Assembly: GCA_029932365.1 (NCBI GenBank)
Contig: JAOZQG010000003.1
Location: 9,491-51,353 of the forward strand
Length of the DNA: 41,863 nucleotides
Source: a bacterium
GTDB taxonomy: Bacteria; 4484-113
Direction: 5' to 3'
Below, piece after piece: positions 26,584 to 35,168 of the stretch. Below the pieces are notes generated by a model. It searched no databases. It was not told the origin of the DNA and saw only the letters and a list, made by a program, of their open reading frames with translations. Both the position numbers and the translations under genes were made by a program. Each line of letters opens with the position of its first letter. Within the stretch, counting starts at the first letter, position 1.

Positions 26584-27858
26584 CTATTCCTTCTCCCGGC
26601 CAAACGCGACTATGGGGTGATCTTCGGCAGTGTAGCCCAGGGCTTCCCGGACCTGCTTGAGCAGACGAGCGTGAAGCTTGAGCATCGGCTCAATAATTCT
26701 CTCCTGTCGCCGGCAGCTTCGTTCTATGGCTAATAGCTCTGGGTCATTGGATGCGCCGCTTTTAGTAAGCGGCAGGTGAAGCAGCTCGAATTCATGGCGG
26801 AGAGTCTCCGAGACGCTGTCATAGAAATCAAGCACTTGCTCAAGCTTCTGGGCTCTCTCGGCGTCAGCATTCTGTTTGCAGGAGTTTTTTAGCGCTTCAA
26901 GCACTCGTCCTGTATGGTAGTGATAGATGCGGTCTACCGGGCGCGTCTCACTGGCCTTATGTAAAAAGACTAGTAGCTGCCACAGATTTTCGGGATCGCC
27001 CGCGAATTCCTCGTCTTCCAGCATCGCCTCGACCATTTGCTGCATCGGGGCGTAAGGATAAAGCCCGAAGTGCCACTGAAGGTCGAAATACTCGTCCCGG
27101 TCGGGCACAAAGGTCCAGCGGTTAATGGTGAGCGGAAGTGGCGGGGCAAATACGAAGTGCCCTTCGGTGCGTTCGTTGCCCTGGATGATGTAATCCAGGC
27201 ATTTTTCGAGGTCCTTATCCACTCGAAACTGGTGAATGGCCATAAAGTACGGGACATACCAGTTCTTAGACCACATCCTCGCAGCGCGCCGCATTACAAT
27301 TTCGTATTTTTCCTCATAGCGCTTCCAGCGCAGCTGATCGATGGTGCCGAAGCGGTAAAAATCTCCGCACCGTAACGGTGCAACGTAGGCGTAAGCCATC
27401 AGGAAGTGCCACGCCGGATTATCCTCCTCCATAGTGATGCCTTTTTGAATGTAATTAAGCGAGTTTTCGTACTCGCCATGTTTCGGAAGTAGGTAGTACC
27501 CGTAAGAGACGTAGTTAGCGGGTTCGGTCGGATCTTGCTCAATAGCGTCCTCAAAGTTCTGGCGAATGATGGGATTGGCTGTGAAGTAGACCTTGTTTAA
27601 CTCGTCCTTCATCTCCTTCTGTTCGGCCTCACTTGCGCTGTCGTATTTCTGGATAAAGACGCGGTGAAGTAATGTCTGCTGGGACCAGGCCTTGCGGATG
27701 CCTTCTCCGCCCAGGGGCACGGTAAGGCGGTCGTAAGTAAACTCGCGGTCGGGATCGGTTTTGGGCGTGGTGTCTTCCTGTTGCGGTGGTGCGGGATTGC
27801 ACGCGCCGAGGGTGAGCGCCAGCATCGCGAGAAATAGCTTTAGTATTAAATCTCTCAC
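26584..27858 (-). CDS. TPR-like lipoprotein of unknown function
   Basis: A 424-aa protein with a clean lipoprotein signal (LTLGAC, Cys20). The centre has helical repeat-like sequence rich in Tyr and Trp, for example YVSYGYYLLPKHGEYENSL and NPAWHFLMAYAYVAPL, that resembles TPR repeats but is degenerate. No catalytic motif is visible. The GTG at 27858 is chosen: the frame is open to 27942 but that part would overlap the -10 box and encodes no signal peptide. The TATAAT at 27873 ends 9 nt before the GTG, so the message is probably leaderless. rlmN follows 9 bp downstream. Confidence 0.72.
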   Translation of the reverse strand: MRDLILKLFLAMLALTLGACNPAPPQQEDTTPKTDPDREFTYDRLTVPLGGEGIRKAWSQQTLLHRVFIQKYDSASEAEQKEMKDELNKVYFTANPIIRQNFEDAIEQDPTEPANYVSYGYYLLPKHGEYENSLNYIQKGITMEEDNPAWHFLMAYAYVAPLRCGDFYRFGTIDQLRWKRYEEKYEIVMRRAARMWSKNWYVPYFMAIHQFRVDKDLEKCLDYIIQGNERTEGHFVFAPPLPLTINRWTFVPDRDEYFDLQWHFGLYPYAPMQQMVEAMLEDEEFAGDPENLWQLLVFLHKASETRPVDRIYHYHTGRVLEALKNSCKQNADAERAQKLEQVLDFYDSVSETLRHEFELLHLPLTKSGASNDPELLAIERSCRRQERIIEPMLKLHARLLKQVREALGYTAEDHPIVAFGREKE

Positions 27859-27867
27859 TGTCAGCGA

Positions 27868-27873
27868 ATTATA
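27868..27873 (-). promoter_or_regulatory. -10 box TATAAT, near-leaderless start of the TPR-like lipoprotein
   Basis: TATAAT on the minus strand lies 9 nt before the GTG start at 27858. The spacing to the start codon equals the spacing of the tRNA promoter box to the tRNA 5' end on the other strand. Confidence 0.5.
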
Positions 27874-27919
27874 ACAGCTCCCGCAACTACGGCGGCTTTG
27901 CGCGCGTGTAGGATTTAGG

Positions 27920-27925
27920 TATAAT
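27920..27925 (+). promoter_or_regulatory. -10 box (GGTATAAT) for tRNA-Glu
   Basis: TATAAT preceded by GG, ending 9 nt before the first base of the tRNA. It diverges from the lipoprotein box about 50 bp away. Confidence 0.55.
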
Positions 27926-27934
27926 TCCTCGCAC

Positions 27935-28010
27935 GGCCCCATCGTCTAGTGGCCCAGGACGCAGCCCTCTCAAGGCTGAAACACGGGTTCGACTCCCGTT
28001 GGGGCTGCCA
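27935..28010 (+). tRNA. tRNA-Glu (anticodon CTC)
   Basis: A 76-nt cloverleaf with an encoded CCA. The acceptor stem GGCCCCA pairs with TGGGGCT (first pair G-U), the anticodon stem CAGCC/GGCTG closes the loop CTCTCAA with anticodon CTC at 27969-27971, and the T stem ACGGG/CCCGT closes TTCGACT. It reads GAG codons. It is an ordinary Glu tRNA and would not read TAG. Confidence 0.95.
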
Positions 28011-28078
28011 GATTTTGTGAATTCATCTGGCGCAAAATGGCGCTCCCTTCTGGAGGCTTACGGAATCAGGATGCTTAT

Positions 28079-28750
28079 TCAACTGGTAGGGGCATCCGGT
28101 TCTTGGTGGCGGACGATTTCGCCTTCGCTCATGTAGATGACGTTCTCGGCGATATTGGTGGCGTGGTCGGCGATGCGCTCCAGGTGGCGCGCAATCCCCA
28201 GCAGGTCCAGCAGGTGGATGACCTCGTCGGGATTGGTCCGGTGCCGGTCAAGGATGCAGTCGTAGGCGTCGCGCTTTCTAGCGTCAACCGCATCGTCCGA
28301 ACTGCGGACCGCCCTTGCAGCTTTGGCGTCCATGTTGATCAGCGCGTGTGTGGCTTTTCGCAGCATCGCCTGGGCCCGGTCAGCCATGTCCACGAAGTCA
28401 AATATCTTATCGATATGGCTGTAGCCGCTCAGCCGTTCCGCTTTCCTCCCGATGCCGGCTGCGAAGTCGCCTATGCGCTCCAGGTCGCTTGTTATACGCA
28501 AGACTGCAACGATGAATCTCAAATCAACCGCGACCGGCTGATGGAGAGCCAGGATTTTAAGGCAATCTTCCTCGATTTCCACTTCCAGTTCATCAATCTT
28601 GGCGTCATTTTCGTCTACTGCCAGTCCAAGCTCGGTGTTGCGGGTGAACACGGCCTCCACGGCCTTATGTACGGCTTCGCCCACTTCAGCGCTCAGGCCA
28701 AGCACTTTTTTCTTCAAATTTTCAATCTCTTTTCGGAAATGTACGGTCAT
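28079..28750 (-). CDS. phoU: Phosphate transport regulator PhoU
   Basis: A 223-aa cytoplasmic helical protein that passes the state of the PstSCAB transporter to the PhoR kinase and restrains phosphate uptake. Two PhoU-type three-helix repeats are visible, with the metal-binding pattern ITSDLERIGDFAAGIGRKAE and again ARHLERIADHATNIAENVIY. Length matches the family. It is the last gene of the pst operon, 18 bp after pstB, and ends close to the convergent tRNA gene. Confidence 0.95.
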   Translation of the reverse strand: MTVHFRKEIENLKKKVLGLSAEVGEAVHKAVEAVFTRNTELGLAVDENDAKIDELEVEIEEDCLKILALHQPVAVDLRFIVAVLRITSDLERIGDFAAGIGRKAERLSGYSHIDKIFDFVDMADRAQAMLRKATHALINMDAKAARAVRSSDDAVDARKRDAYDCILDRHRTNPDEVIHLLDLLGIARHLERIADHATNIAENVIYMSEGEIVRHQEPDAPTS

Positions 28751-28768
28751 CTCGGCCTCCGTAGTCCC

Positions 28769-29668
28769 TTATCCGAATCGACCCGTAATGTAATCTTCGG
28801 TTTGCTTCTGATCCGGGTTGGTGAATAGCTGCTCGGTGGATCCGAACTCCACCAGATGCCCCTCGTAGAGGAACGCAGTGAAGTCGGAAACGCGCGCCGC
28901 CTGCTGCATGTTATGTGTCACGATGATTATGGTGTAATCGCGGCGCAGTTCTTCGATAAGGTCCTCAATGCGCGTGGTGGACTGAGGGTCCAGCGCCGAA
29001 GCGGGCTCGTCCATAAGCAGTATCTCGGGTTGCACCGCGAGCGCTCGGGCGATGCAGAGCCTTTGCTGCTGACCCCCTGATAGGCTGAGGGCGTTGTCAC
29101 GCAGCCTGTCCTTCACTTCGTCCCACAGCGCCGCCCGCTTCAGGCTGACCTCCGCGAGCCCTTCAATCTCACTCCGGCTAAGGCCGCCGTGGAGACGGGG
29201 GCCATAGGTTACATTGTCGTAAACCGACTTGGGAAAGACGTTTGGCTGCTGGAATACCATGCCCACCGCGCGACGCAGGGACACTACATCGAGATTAGTC
29301 CCGTAGATGTTTTTCTTGTCCACCAGCAGCTCGCCGGTCACATAGCACGATGGGATAAGGTCATTCATCCGGTTGATAGCGCGCAGCAGAGTGCTTTTGC
29401 CGCAGCCGCTGGGTCCGATAATGGCCGTAACCACCCGTTCACGGAAAGAGAGGGTAACTTTTTTGACGGCTTCGTTGCTTCCGTAGAAGACGCTGAAGTC
29501 CTTGGCCTCGACCATTACCCGGCGCTGGTTTATCTCTTTTTCGTCGAAGGACTTGCGCGTCAGGCTTCCCGGCAATCCGGCTTCGGAAGGATGGTTCACA
29601 CCATTTATTGCAGCTTCAATCGCCCTATTATGTTCGGTAGCCGTCTGTGTCGTCAGTGTTTTTTCCAT
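28769..29668 (-). CDS. pstB: Phosphate ABC transporter ATP-binding protein
   Basis: A 299-aa ATPase of the PstSCAB importer. Walker A is GPSGCGKST (residues 85-93), the signature is LSGGQQQRL and Walker B is [28 protein letters not shown] and [11 protein letters not shown] are typical of PstB. A non-conserved N-terminal stretch of about 50 residues precedes the usual start, where METs at residues 52 might be the real start; 29668 is kept because GAGGG precedes it and the spacing from pstA is 5 bp. Confidence 0.93.
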   Translation of the reverse strand: MEKTLTTQTATEHNRAIEAAINGVNHPSEAGLPGSLTRKSFDEKEINQRRVMVEAKDFSVFYGSNEAVKKVTLSFRERVVTAIIGPSGCGKSTLLRAINRMNDLIPSCYVTGELLVDKKNIYGTNLDVVSLRRAVGMVFQQPNVFPKSVYDNVTYGPRLHGGLSRSEIEGLAEVSLKRAALWDEVKDRLRDNALSLSGGQQQRLCIARALAVQPEILLMDEPASALDPQSTTRIEDLIEELRRDYTIIIVTHNMQQAARVSDFTAFLYEGHLVEFGSTEQLFTNPDQKQTEDYITGRFG

Positions 29669-29673
29669 GTGGC

Positions 29674-31296
29674 TTACCCTCTTAGCCCCCTGGATATCTT
29701 GGCGCGCATAAAAATCGCCGTAGCGTTGAGCAGCAGCACTATTGCCACTAGCGAGAGTACCATGCCGTATTGCACGTGCCTGATTTCATCAACCAGCTGG
29801 TGTTCGGTCGCCAGGTTGTAAATTGTCCACGGCAGAGCCGGGGACGGCTTGCTCAGCGTTTCCCATATGTTCAGCGGAAGTCCTACGCTTACGGCTGCGG
29901 TGAAAATGATGGGCGCAGTCTCGCCGGCGGCGCGACCCATGCTGATGACTATGCCGGTCAATATGCCCGGCAGTGCGGCGGGCAGTACAACGGTAAGAAC
30001 GCATCTTCCCTTGCTCGCACCAAGGCCGAGCGAAGCTTCGCGATAAGTTGTGGGCACCGCTTTGATGGCCTCTTCCGACGCGCGGATAACCGTGGGCAGC
30101 ACGAGCAGCGCTAGTGTCAGGGCACCGGCAAGCACACTCTTGGAATCGGAAACGCCCACTACGTTGATGAAAAACGCAAGCCCGAACAGGCCGAATACGA
30201 TGCTGGGCACAGCAGCCAGAGTATCAATGCAGGAGCGAACTACCCGGACAAAGGGTGTCTTTTTTGCGTACTCGGAAAGGTATACCGCCGCGGCCACGCC
30301 GAACGGTATGGCTAACAGCAGCGCGCCGATTGTAAGGTATATCGTCCCCAGAACCGAGGGCCAGATGCCGCCGAAGAAGTGCGCGTCCAGGGATTTGTCG
30401 GTGATGAACTGCCAGTAAAAAGTCCAGTGGGGCAGCATCATCTCTTCAAGGCCACTTTCGATCATCCCGAAAATGGGCTCAACAGGAGTTCCCCGGAATT
30501 GCTCCACTCGCGGAACTTCCTGAGCTTTCCTCATCCCCGCTTCGTCGGCTTGAACATAAACCTCTTGAAAAAGTATCTGATGGGCGACCAGTTGTGCGCG
30601 GTCCCATCTCGTTTCGCCGTACTGGTCGCGAACCAGCACTGGTTCCGGCTCACCCGGTAGCGGTCCGAAAAGCCGGCGAAGGAGGTACTTAAGGTCTTCA
30701 AGGTTGGCTGCATAGATTTCCCGCTTTGAAAGGTCGACACCCTTGATGGTCTCAAGATAATTTTCGGTCATCGAGAATATCTCGCTCATTGCGGTATCGG
30801 CGTATTCGGGTCTTTGCTCCGACTCCATAAGGGATGTCGCAAGACTCCTGGCTTCCTCGTTGTCCGACGATTCGATTACCGCCATAAACTCGTCACGCAG
30901 TTTTCTCGCAGAGTCAAGCAGCACTCCGGTTTCTTCGGCGCGAAGTCCCTCTGCCTGCCGGAGCTCGTCCTTGTAGCTTCTGTAAGCCTCCTTGGCTGCG
31001 TCTTCAAGGTGGGCTACGGCTATGCCGGCTTCAAACGCCTTAATAGCATCGAAGATGGGCTGTCGGGCTAGCCGGGCGCGGCTGTGCTCTATCTGGACGA
31101 TTTCAGAATCGCCGCGTGAGAAATGCTCAAGGAAGAGCGCTCTACGCTCAACAGTTTCTTTAAACAGCACCGCCCCCATTCCCCGGACTACTATTGGCCC
31201 GAGAACAACGAGCAGCGCTACGACAAGCATTGCGGTAGCGAACCAGCCGGTGCAGGTAAATGCCTTATCGAGCGTCTTGCGAGTGGAAATCAGCAC
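29674..31296 (-). CDS. pstA: Phosphate ABC transporter permease PstA with large periplasmic insertion
   Basis: A 540-aa inner-membrane permease, about 240 residues longer than the usual 280-300. A first membrane segment (about 16-36) is followed by a hydrophilic, helix-rich segment (about 45-290) before the ordinary PstA core starts at [20 protein letters not shown]. The core keeps the permease loop ([13 protein letters not shown]) and [12 protein letters not shown]. The insertion contains charged repeats such as [20 protein letters not shown] and lies between the first and second membrane segments, so it should be periplasmic. Some alphaproteobacterial PstA proteins have an added N-terminal domain (DUF3333); whether this is related is unknown. 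The gene overlaps pstC by 7 bp. Confidence 0.9.
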   Translation of the reverse strand: MLISTRKTLDKAFTCTGWFATAMLVVALLVVLGPIVVRGMGAVLFKETVERRALFLEHFSRGDSEIVQIEHSRARLARQPIFDAIKAFEAGIAVAHLEDAAKEAYRSYKDELRQAEGLRAEETGVLLDSARKLRDEFMAVIESSDNEEARSLATSLMESEQRPEYADTAMSEIFSMTENYLETIKGVDLSKREIYAANLEDLKYLLRRLFGPLPGEPEPVLVRDQYGETRWDRAQLVAHQILFQEVYVQADEAGMRKAQEVPRVEQFRGTPVEPIFGMIESGLEEMMLPHWTFYWQFITDKSLDAHFFGGIWPSVLGTIYLTIGALLLAIPFGVAAAVYLSEYAKKTPFVRVVRSCIDTLAAVPSIVFGLFGLAFFINVVGVSDSKSVLAGALTLALLVLPTVIRASEEAIKAVPTTYREASLGLGASKGRCVLTVVLPAALPGILTGIVISMGRAAGETAPIIFTAAVSVGLPLNIWETLSKPSPALPWTIYNLATEHQLVDEIRHVQYGMVLSLVAIVLLLNATAIFMRAKISRGLRG

Positions 31297-32495
31297 TGCT
31301 TATGTCTCCTCGTAGCAACGCGACGGGCCCTTGCTCTGTGAGCGACGCGCTGGGCGGACCATTCGCTAACAAGGTTACATACGAAGACGAATAAAAGAAG
31401 GACCACCGCCAGTGCGAAAAGGACGCTGTAGCGGGACGCGCCGGTAACCTGGTCGGCTTCGCCCATTTCTCCGGCGATAGTCGCTGTGATTGTCCTGACG
31501 GGCTCGAGGAAGTTGTAAAACGGGCTGGGAATTTTGGACGCATTGCCTGAGGCCATCCACACCACCATCGTCTCCCCCGCAGCGCGCATCACACCCAGCA
31601 CTATTGCCGCCAGAATGCCGCTCTTGGCCGCAGGCACGACCACCTTGAGCAGCGTTTCCGCGCGGGTGGCACCCAGCGAATAACTGGCCTCGCGCAGGGT
31701 CCGACCCACCGCAGTAAGCGAATCCTCAGAAACGCTTACGACCGTCGGTATGGCCATAATGCCCAGGATTATCGCCACATTTAGCGCGTTAGTACCGCTG
31801 ACTACTTCAATCCCCATCAGCGCTCTGAACATAATGAAGGTCAGGAATGCCGTGCCAGCGAGGAAGAGCACGAGCAGTGTCGTGCGGGCGGCCTTGCCGC
31901 CGGATTCGGGAATCCAGTTGGTGGCGGCGTCCGCTCCCACAGTGGAGAGGATGACGCCTGCCGGAATTACTATAATCGCCGCGCCCGCGGCCAGAAGTAT
32001 GCCGCCATGGCTCTGCAGTAGCGGGGCAAATACTACAAGCGCGAAGAACCCGTAAACAACGGACGGTACTGCCGCCAGAAGCTCAACCACAGGTTTGACC
32101 ACCTGGCGAACGCTGAACGGAACCACGTCGCTCAGAAAAAGCGCTACGATAAGGCCCAGCGGCGCCGCAACCAGCGTAGCGCCTAATGTCACCATAGCGC
32201 TGCCGTAGAATAGAGCGAGCGCGCCAAACTCGGGTGAAACGTTCGAGGGGAACCAGTTCACGCCTGTCAAAAACTCGGTGAATCCCTCTTCGCGGAAAAA
32301 TGGAATAGCCTCGCGAAAGATAAAGACGAAGATAAAGAGCACCGCCAGCACTGAACTGGATGCAACAATGAAGAGCAGGCCGTTGATACTTCTTTCAAGC
32401 AGCGCGGTAAGCTGCATCCTGCGTTTGCTGGCGGTGATGCGGTCGCGGAGAGAGCGTTTTCGTACGGTCTTCCGGGTGGGTGCGATTGACTCCAT
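31290..32495 (-). CDS. pstC: Phosphate ABC transporter permease PstC
   Basis: A 401-aa inner-membrane permease pairing with PstA. Six or so membrane segments are visible, starting with LLFIVASSSVLAVLFIFVF; the core has SAMVTLGATLVAAPLGLIVA, AAVPSVVYGFFALVVF and the permease loop EASYSLGATRAETL followed by MRAAGETMVVWMA. It is longer than typical PstC (about 310) because of a longer N-terminus and a hydrophilic stretch around residues 205-215. It follows pstS across a strong hairpin, with GGAGAG before the ATG. Confidence 0.92.
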   Translation of the reverse strand: MESIAPTRKTVRKRSLRDRITASKRRMQLTALLERSINGLLFIVASSSVLAVLFIFVFIFREAIPFFREEGFTEFLTGVNWFPSNVSPEFGALALFYGSAMVTLGATLVAAPLGLIVALFLSDVVPFSVRQVVKPVVELLAAVPSVVYGFFALVVFAPLLQSHGGILLAAGAAIIVIPAGVILSTVGADAATNWIPESGGKAARTTLLVLFLAGTAFLTFIMFRALMGIEVVSGTNALNVAIILGIMAIPTVVSVSEDSLTAVGRTLREASYSLGATRAETLLKVVVPAAKSGILAAIVLGVMRAAGETMVVWMASGNASKIPSPFYNFLEPVRTITATIAGEMGEADQVTGASRYSVLFALAVVLLLFVFVCNLVSEWSAQRVAHRARARRVATRRHKQC

Positions 32496-32530
32496 TCAGA
32501 TACTCTCCGACGCCCTACAGACGCGGCAAC

Positions 32531-32563
32531 GGGACCGGAGATGCGGGAGTGGTCTCCGGTCCC
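32531..32563 (-). promoter_or_regulatory. Strong hairpin between pstS and pstC, probable mRNA processing/stability element
   Basis: Perfect 11-bp inverted repeat: GGGACCGGAGA at 32531-32541 and TCTCCGGTCCC at 32553-32563 with an 11-nt loop. No T run follows on the minus strand, so it is not a classical terminator. In the transcript it would protect the 3' end of the pstS message or attenuate readthrough, which gives more binding protein than permease. Confidence 0.7.
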
Positions 32564-32589
32564 CCGAACCATGCAATCTCACCGGCGTT

Positions 32590-33438
32590 CTAGTAATTAG
32601 TGACCGGCACAAATCCAAGACTCTCAATGATTTCCTGCCCCTTCTCGGAATAGTGCATCGTGACCAGAGCATGGACGTGGCTGCCCAATTGCGGATAACC
32701 GTTGGTAAACATATACAGCGGCCGGGCAATGGGGTAGGTGCCCGCCTGGATTGTCTTTCGCGTGGCGGCGACTCCATTAACCGGGAGACTTTTGACCGTC
32801 CTGTCCACAAAGCCAAGGCCAACGTAACCGATGGCCGCCTGGGTGCTCTGAACCCGCTGGCGGACCGCGCCGTTGCTGCCCACATACTCCACGTCAGAGG
32901 CCATCTTGTCCTTGTTCATTACCTTCTTCTCGAAGGTCTCATAGGTGCCGCTATTGGTGTCGCGGCTGATAACGACAATCTTCATGTCCGGCCCGCCGAG
33001 TTCCTTCCAGTTGGTGATATCGCCGGTGTAAATGGCCTTCAACTGCTTCAGGGTAATCGCCTTCACCCCGTTGCTGGGATGAACGATAGGCGCCACGCCG
33101 TCCATGGCGATGGTGTGGGCAACCGGCATAATGCCTTTGCTGGAGCAAGCGCTGAATTCCTCCGGCTTCATGAAGCGGGAGAGATTCGCAATGTCGCACT
33201 TGTTGTTAAGGAGGCTTTTTACGCCGTTTCCACTGCCGGACTCGCTGACGGTGATGTTAACGCCGGGATGGGTTCTCATGTAGTACTCGGCGAAAGCCTT
33301 GGCGATGGGACCAACGGTGGTTGATCCGTCCATGACAATAGTCGTGGCGGCGAACGCGCTGCTTCCCGCTGCGAAAATCCCTAAGATCACTGCCGCTGAT
33401 AGGGCGGCTAAAAACGAAATGTAAAACCGATTCCTCAT
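32590..33438 (-). CDS. pstS: Periplasmic phosphate-binding protein PstS
   Basis: A 282-aa secreted protein with a signal peptide (cleavage after SSAFA). It binds phosphate and delivers it to PstCA. Recognisable parts are MDGSTTVGPIAKAFAEYY, SESGSGNGVKSLLN, IYTGDITNWKELGG and SRDTNSGTYETFEKKV. The ATG at 33438 has GGAGAAC in front and begins the signal peptide; the frame to 33480 is not used. It precedes pstC with a 94-bp gap holding the hairpin. It lies downstream of the porin, perhaps on one transcript from the Pho-box promoter. Confidence 0.94.
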   Translation of the reverse strand: MRNRFYISFLAALSAAVILGIFAAGSSAFAATTIVMDGSTTVGPIAKAFAEYYMRTHPGVNITVSESGSGNGVKSLLNNKCDIANLSRFMKPEEFSACSSKGIMPVAHTIAMDGVAPIVHPSNGVKAITLKQLKAIYTGDITNWKELGGPDMKIVVISRDTNSGTYETFEKKVMNKDKMASDVEYVGSNGAVRQRVQSTQAAIGYVGLGFVDRTVKSLPVNGVAATRKTIQAGTYPIARPLYMFTNGYPQLGSHVHALVTMHYSEKGQEIIESLGFVPVTNY

Positions 33439-33573
33439 TGAGGTTCTCCTTTCTCCTTTAATGGTTGGTTTTAAATCCATATTTCACATGCCCTTACATT
33501 GTTGGGCGAATTGTCTAGCACCACTCGGCTTATCAGCAGCACCCGAGTCCCGCGTTGACCGCGGCAACATACG

Positions 33574-34890
33574 TTAAAACTTGAATTTAAAGTCAAGCTG
33601 TAAGCGCTTATAGCTCTTGCCATCCGTAAGCCCGGCGTCATTCAGGAAATAAGTTAGGCCTAGTTTGGTGTTTTTCGTGAGTGCAACACCGAGGCCGAAC
33701 TGATGGCCCTTGCCGTCAGTGCCGCCGCCGGCGAAGTCGGAGTCGCAAAAGGCTCCAAGGACTGCGTCGGCTTCAAGCCGGCGATAGTTGTACCCAAACT
33801 CCCATTCCCCCGGATTCCTGGCCTTACCTAGCTTTGTGCCAATTAGCCAGCCTTTGTCGTCCGTGGCAGCGTCGTTATTAACCACGTAATTGCCGTAGAG
33901 GGTGAACGGGGTTTCTCCCAGCTTCGTGCCGATTTCGGCGAAGGCCTCAAATTCCCTGAAGCCAGTGGCATAGGTGATATCGCCGGTGTTCGGGTCGGTG
34001 ACAACGCTGTTTCCGAAGCTGTCCGTGGCGTCTACCAGCGGCCTCATTCCTTCTACATTGGTGAACGCGTAGTAACCGACGCCGATAGTGGCTTTGGTAT
34101 TGCCGCCCTTCAGGTTCAAGCCGCCTTGCGCTCCAAGCAGGCGGGCGTCCGCCGCGGCCTTTCGCTCGTCAGCCCAAAAGTGCGCCACGTTCAGGAACGG
34201 TTGCGTTTCGCCTGAGCCCTCAAACATAATGGCCAGGCCTTCGGGGTTAAGGTCGCCGTCCCAGAGCAGCTGGCTCCCGCCGGGCTTAAAGAAAGGATTG
34301 GACATCTTTCCGCCGTATACCTTCACATTCTCGCTCGGATGCCAATCGAAGTATGCGCGGTCAAGCCAGATGTTCTTGCTGGAAAACGCGCCATCTAGCG
34401 TTTGGTTCGTGGATACCGGATCTGCCGAGCCGGAGGCCAGACGGACTTTTATGTCCGCCTGGTCGCTGACTTTGCCGGAAATCCCGAGGCGTGCACGGAC
34501 GCGCTCGCGGTTACGGCTCTTTTTGCCGGCCTGGCTGATGTGTTCGTAGCGGTAGCGCATGTCGCCGCTAATTTTCACCTTGGATACCCAGGACGGAGCT
34601 GGTTCCTGTTCACCCAGTTCGTCCACCTTTTCCGTGTTCGCGCTTAGCCCGCCTTCCACCGCGGCTAGCCTTTCGGAAAGCTCCTCGATTTGAGCCTGCT
34701 GTTCCTTGATTATCTCCATCAGGTCGGCTATGTCGAGTCCGGTGTAATTACTGTCCGGGCCTTCAACCGCCTCCTGAACGACAACCGGTTCGGCCGAATC
34801 GGTTTCATCCGAAGAGGATGCTTCCCCAGCCTGAGCGGCAAAAGGCAGCAAAAGCAGTGCGAACAACACGATTGCCAGTGCTTTTTTCAT
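33574..34890 (-). CDS. Beta-barrel porin with N-terminal coiled coil, probable phosphate-regulated porin
   Basis: A 438-aa outer-membrane protein. A signal peptide (cleavage near AQAGE, residue 21), an acidic linker, a short coiled coil (about 55-80: EIIKEQQAQIEELSERLAAV) and a barrel domain made of alternating strands follow, ending with the terminal Phe of FKFKF. It resembles the putative-porin (Porin_5-like) family. The ATG at 34890 has AGGAGG 5 nt upstream; the frame open to 35055 is not used. It lies between phoR and pstS and has the Pho-box array about 190-225 bp upstream, so it is probably a phosphate-starvation porin, like PhoE or OprP in other phyla, but not homologous to them as far as I can see. 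Confidence 0.85.
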   Translation of the reverse strand: MKKALAIVLFALLLLPFAAQAGEASSSDETDSAEPVVVQEAVEGPDSNYTGLDIADLMEIIKEQQAQIEELSERLAAVEGGLSANTEKVDELGEQEPAPSWVSKVKISGDMRYRYEHISQAGKKSRNRERVRARLGISGKVSDQADIKVRLASGSADPVSTNQTLDGAFSSKNIWLDRAYFDWHPSENVKVYGGKMSNPFFKPGGSQLLWDGDLNPEGLAIMFEGSGETQPFLNVAHFWADERKAAADARLLGAQGGLNLKGGNTKATIGVGYYAFTNVEGMRPLVDATDSFGNSVVTDPNTGDITYATGFREFEAFAEIGTKLGETPFTLYGNYVVNNDAATDDKGWLIGTKLGKARNPGEWEFGYNYRRLEADAVLGAFCDSDFAGGGTDGKGHQFGLGVALTKNTKLGLTYFLNDAGLTDGKSYKRLQLDFKFKF

Positions 34891-35077
34891 GAAACCTCCT
34901 GTGTGTGGGTTCGGTGAGCCGTCGGATCTCAACGTGAGAATCCTGCGTGGTAGCCCGTGTTGCAGATCGGCGGAAAACGCAGCGTCAACTTCTCCAAATA
35001 AGAAGACTCCACGAGCCTTCATCCGGTGTCTACGTAAACGCCGTCCGACTCTCACGGACTTAAGCTATCCCTACTTA

Positions 35078-35115
35078 ATTAGGGATGGATTAGTCTTTCG
35101 TTAGTTTTGTGTTAG
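35078..35115 (-). promoter_or_regulatory. Pho-box-like array: four 11-bp direct repeats
   Basis: On the minus strand the pattern is CTAACAC AAAA, CTAACGA AAGA, CTAATCC ATCC, CTAATTA AGTA: a 7-bp half-site plus a 4-bp AT-rich spacer, repeated every 11 bp with half-sites starting at 35115, 35104, 35093 and 35082. The E. coli PhoB box (CTGTCAT plus 4 bp) has the same geometry. A 7-bp inverted repeat (35067-35073 and 35080-35086) overlaps the last unit. The array faces the porin and pst genes. Confidence 0.75.
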
Positions 35116-35168
35116 CGCTAAGGACCTTTGTGGCGTGTATTCTGGGCTCGCGGCAGTCCTGTTAAAGG

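Noticed and set aside
28037-28828. 263-codon plus-strand frame over phoU
   Set aside because: Antisense to phoU, which has clear family motifs and operon context.
32278-33324. 348-codon plus-strand frame across pstC and pstS
   Set aside because: Antisense to two well-supported genes; no recognisable domain.
33535-33570. Inverted repeat CCGCG/CGCGG between porin and pstS as a terminator
   Set aside because: The stem is 5 bp and no T run follows on the minus strand.
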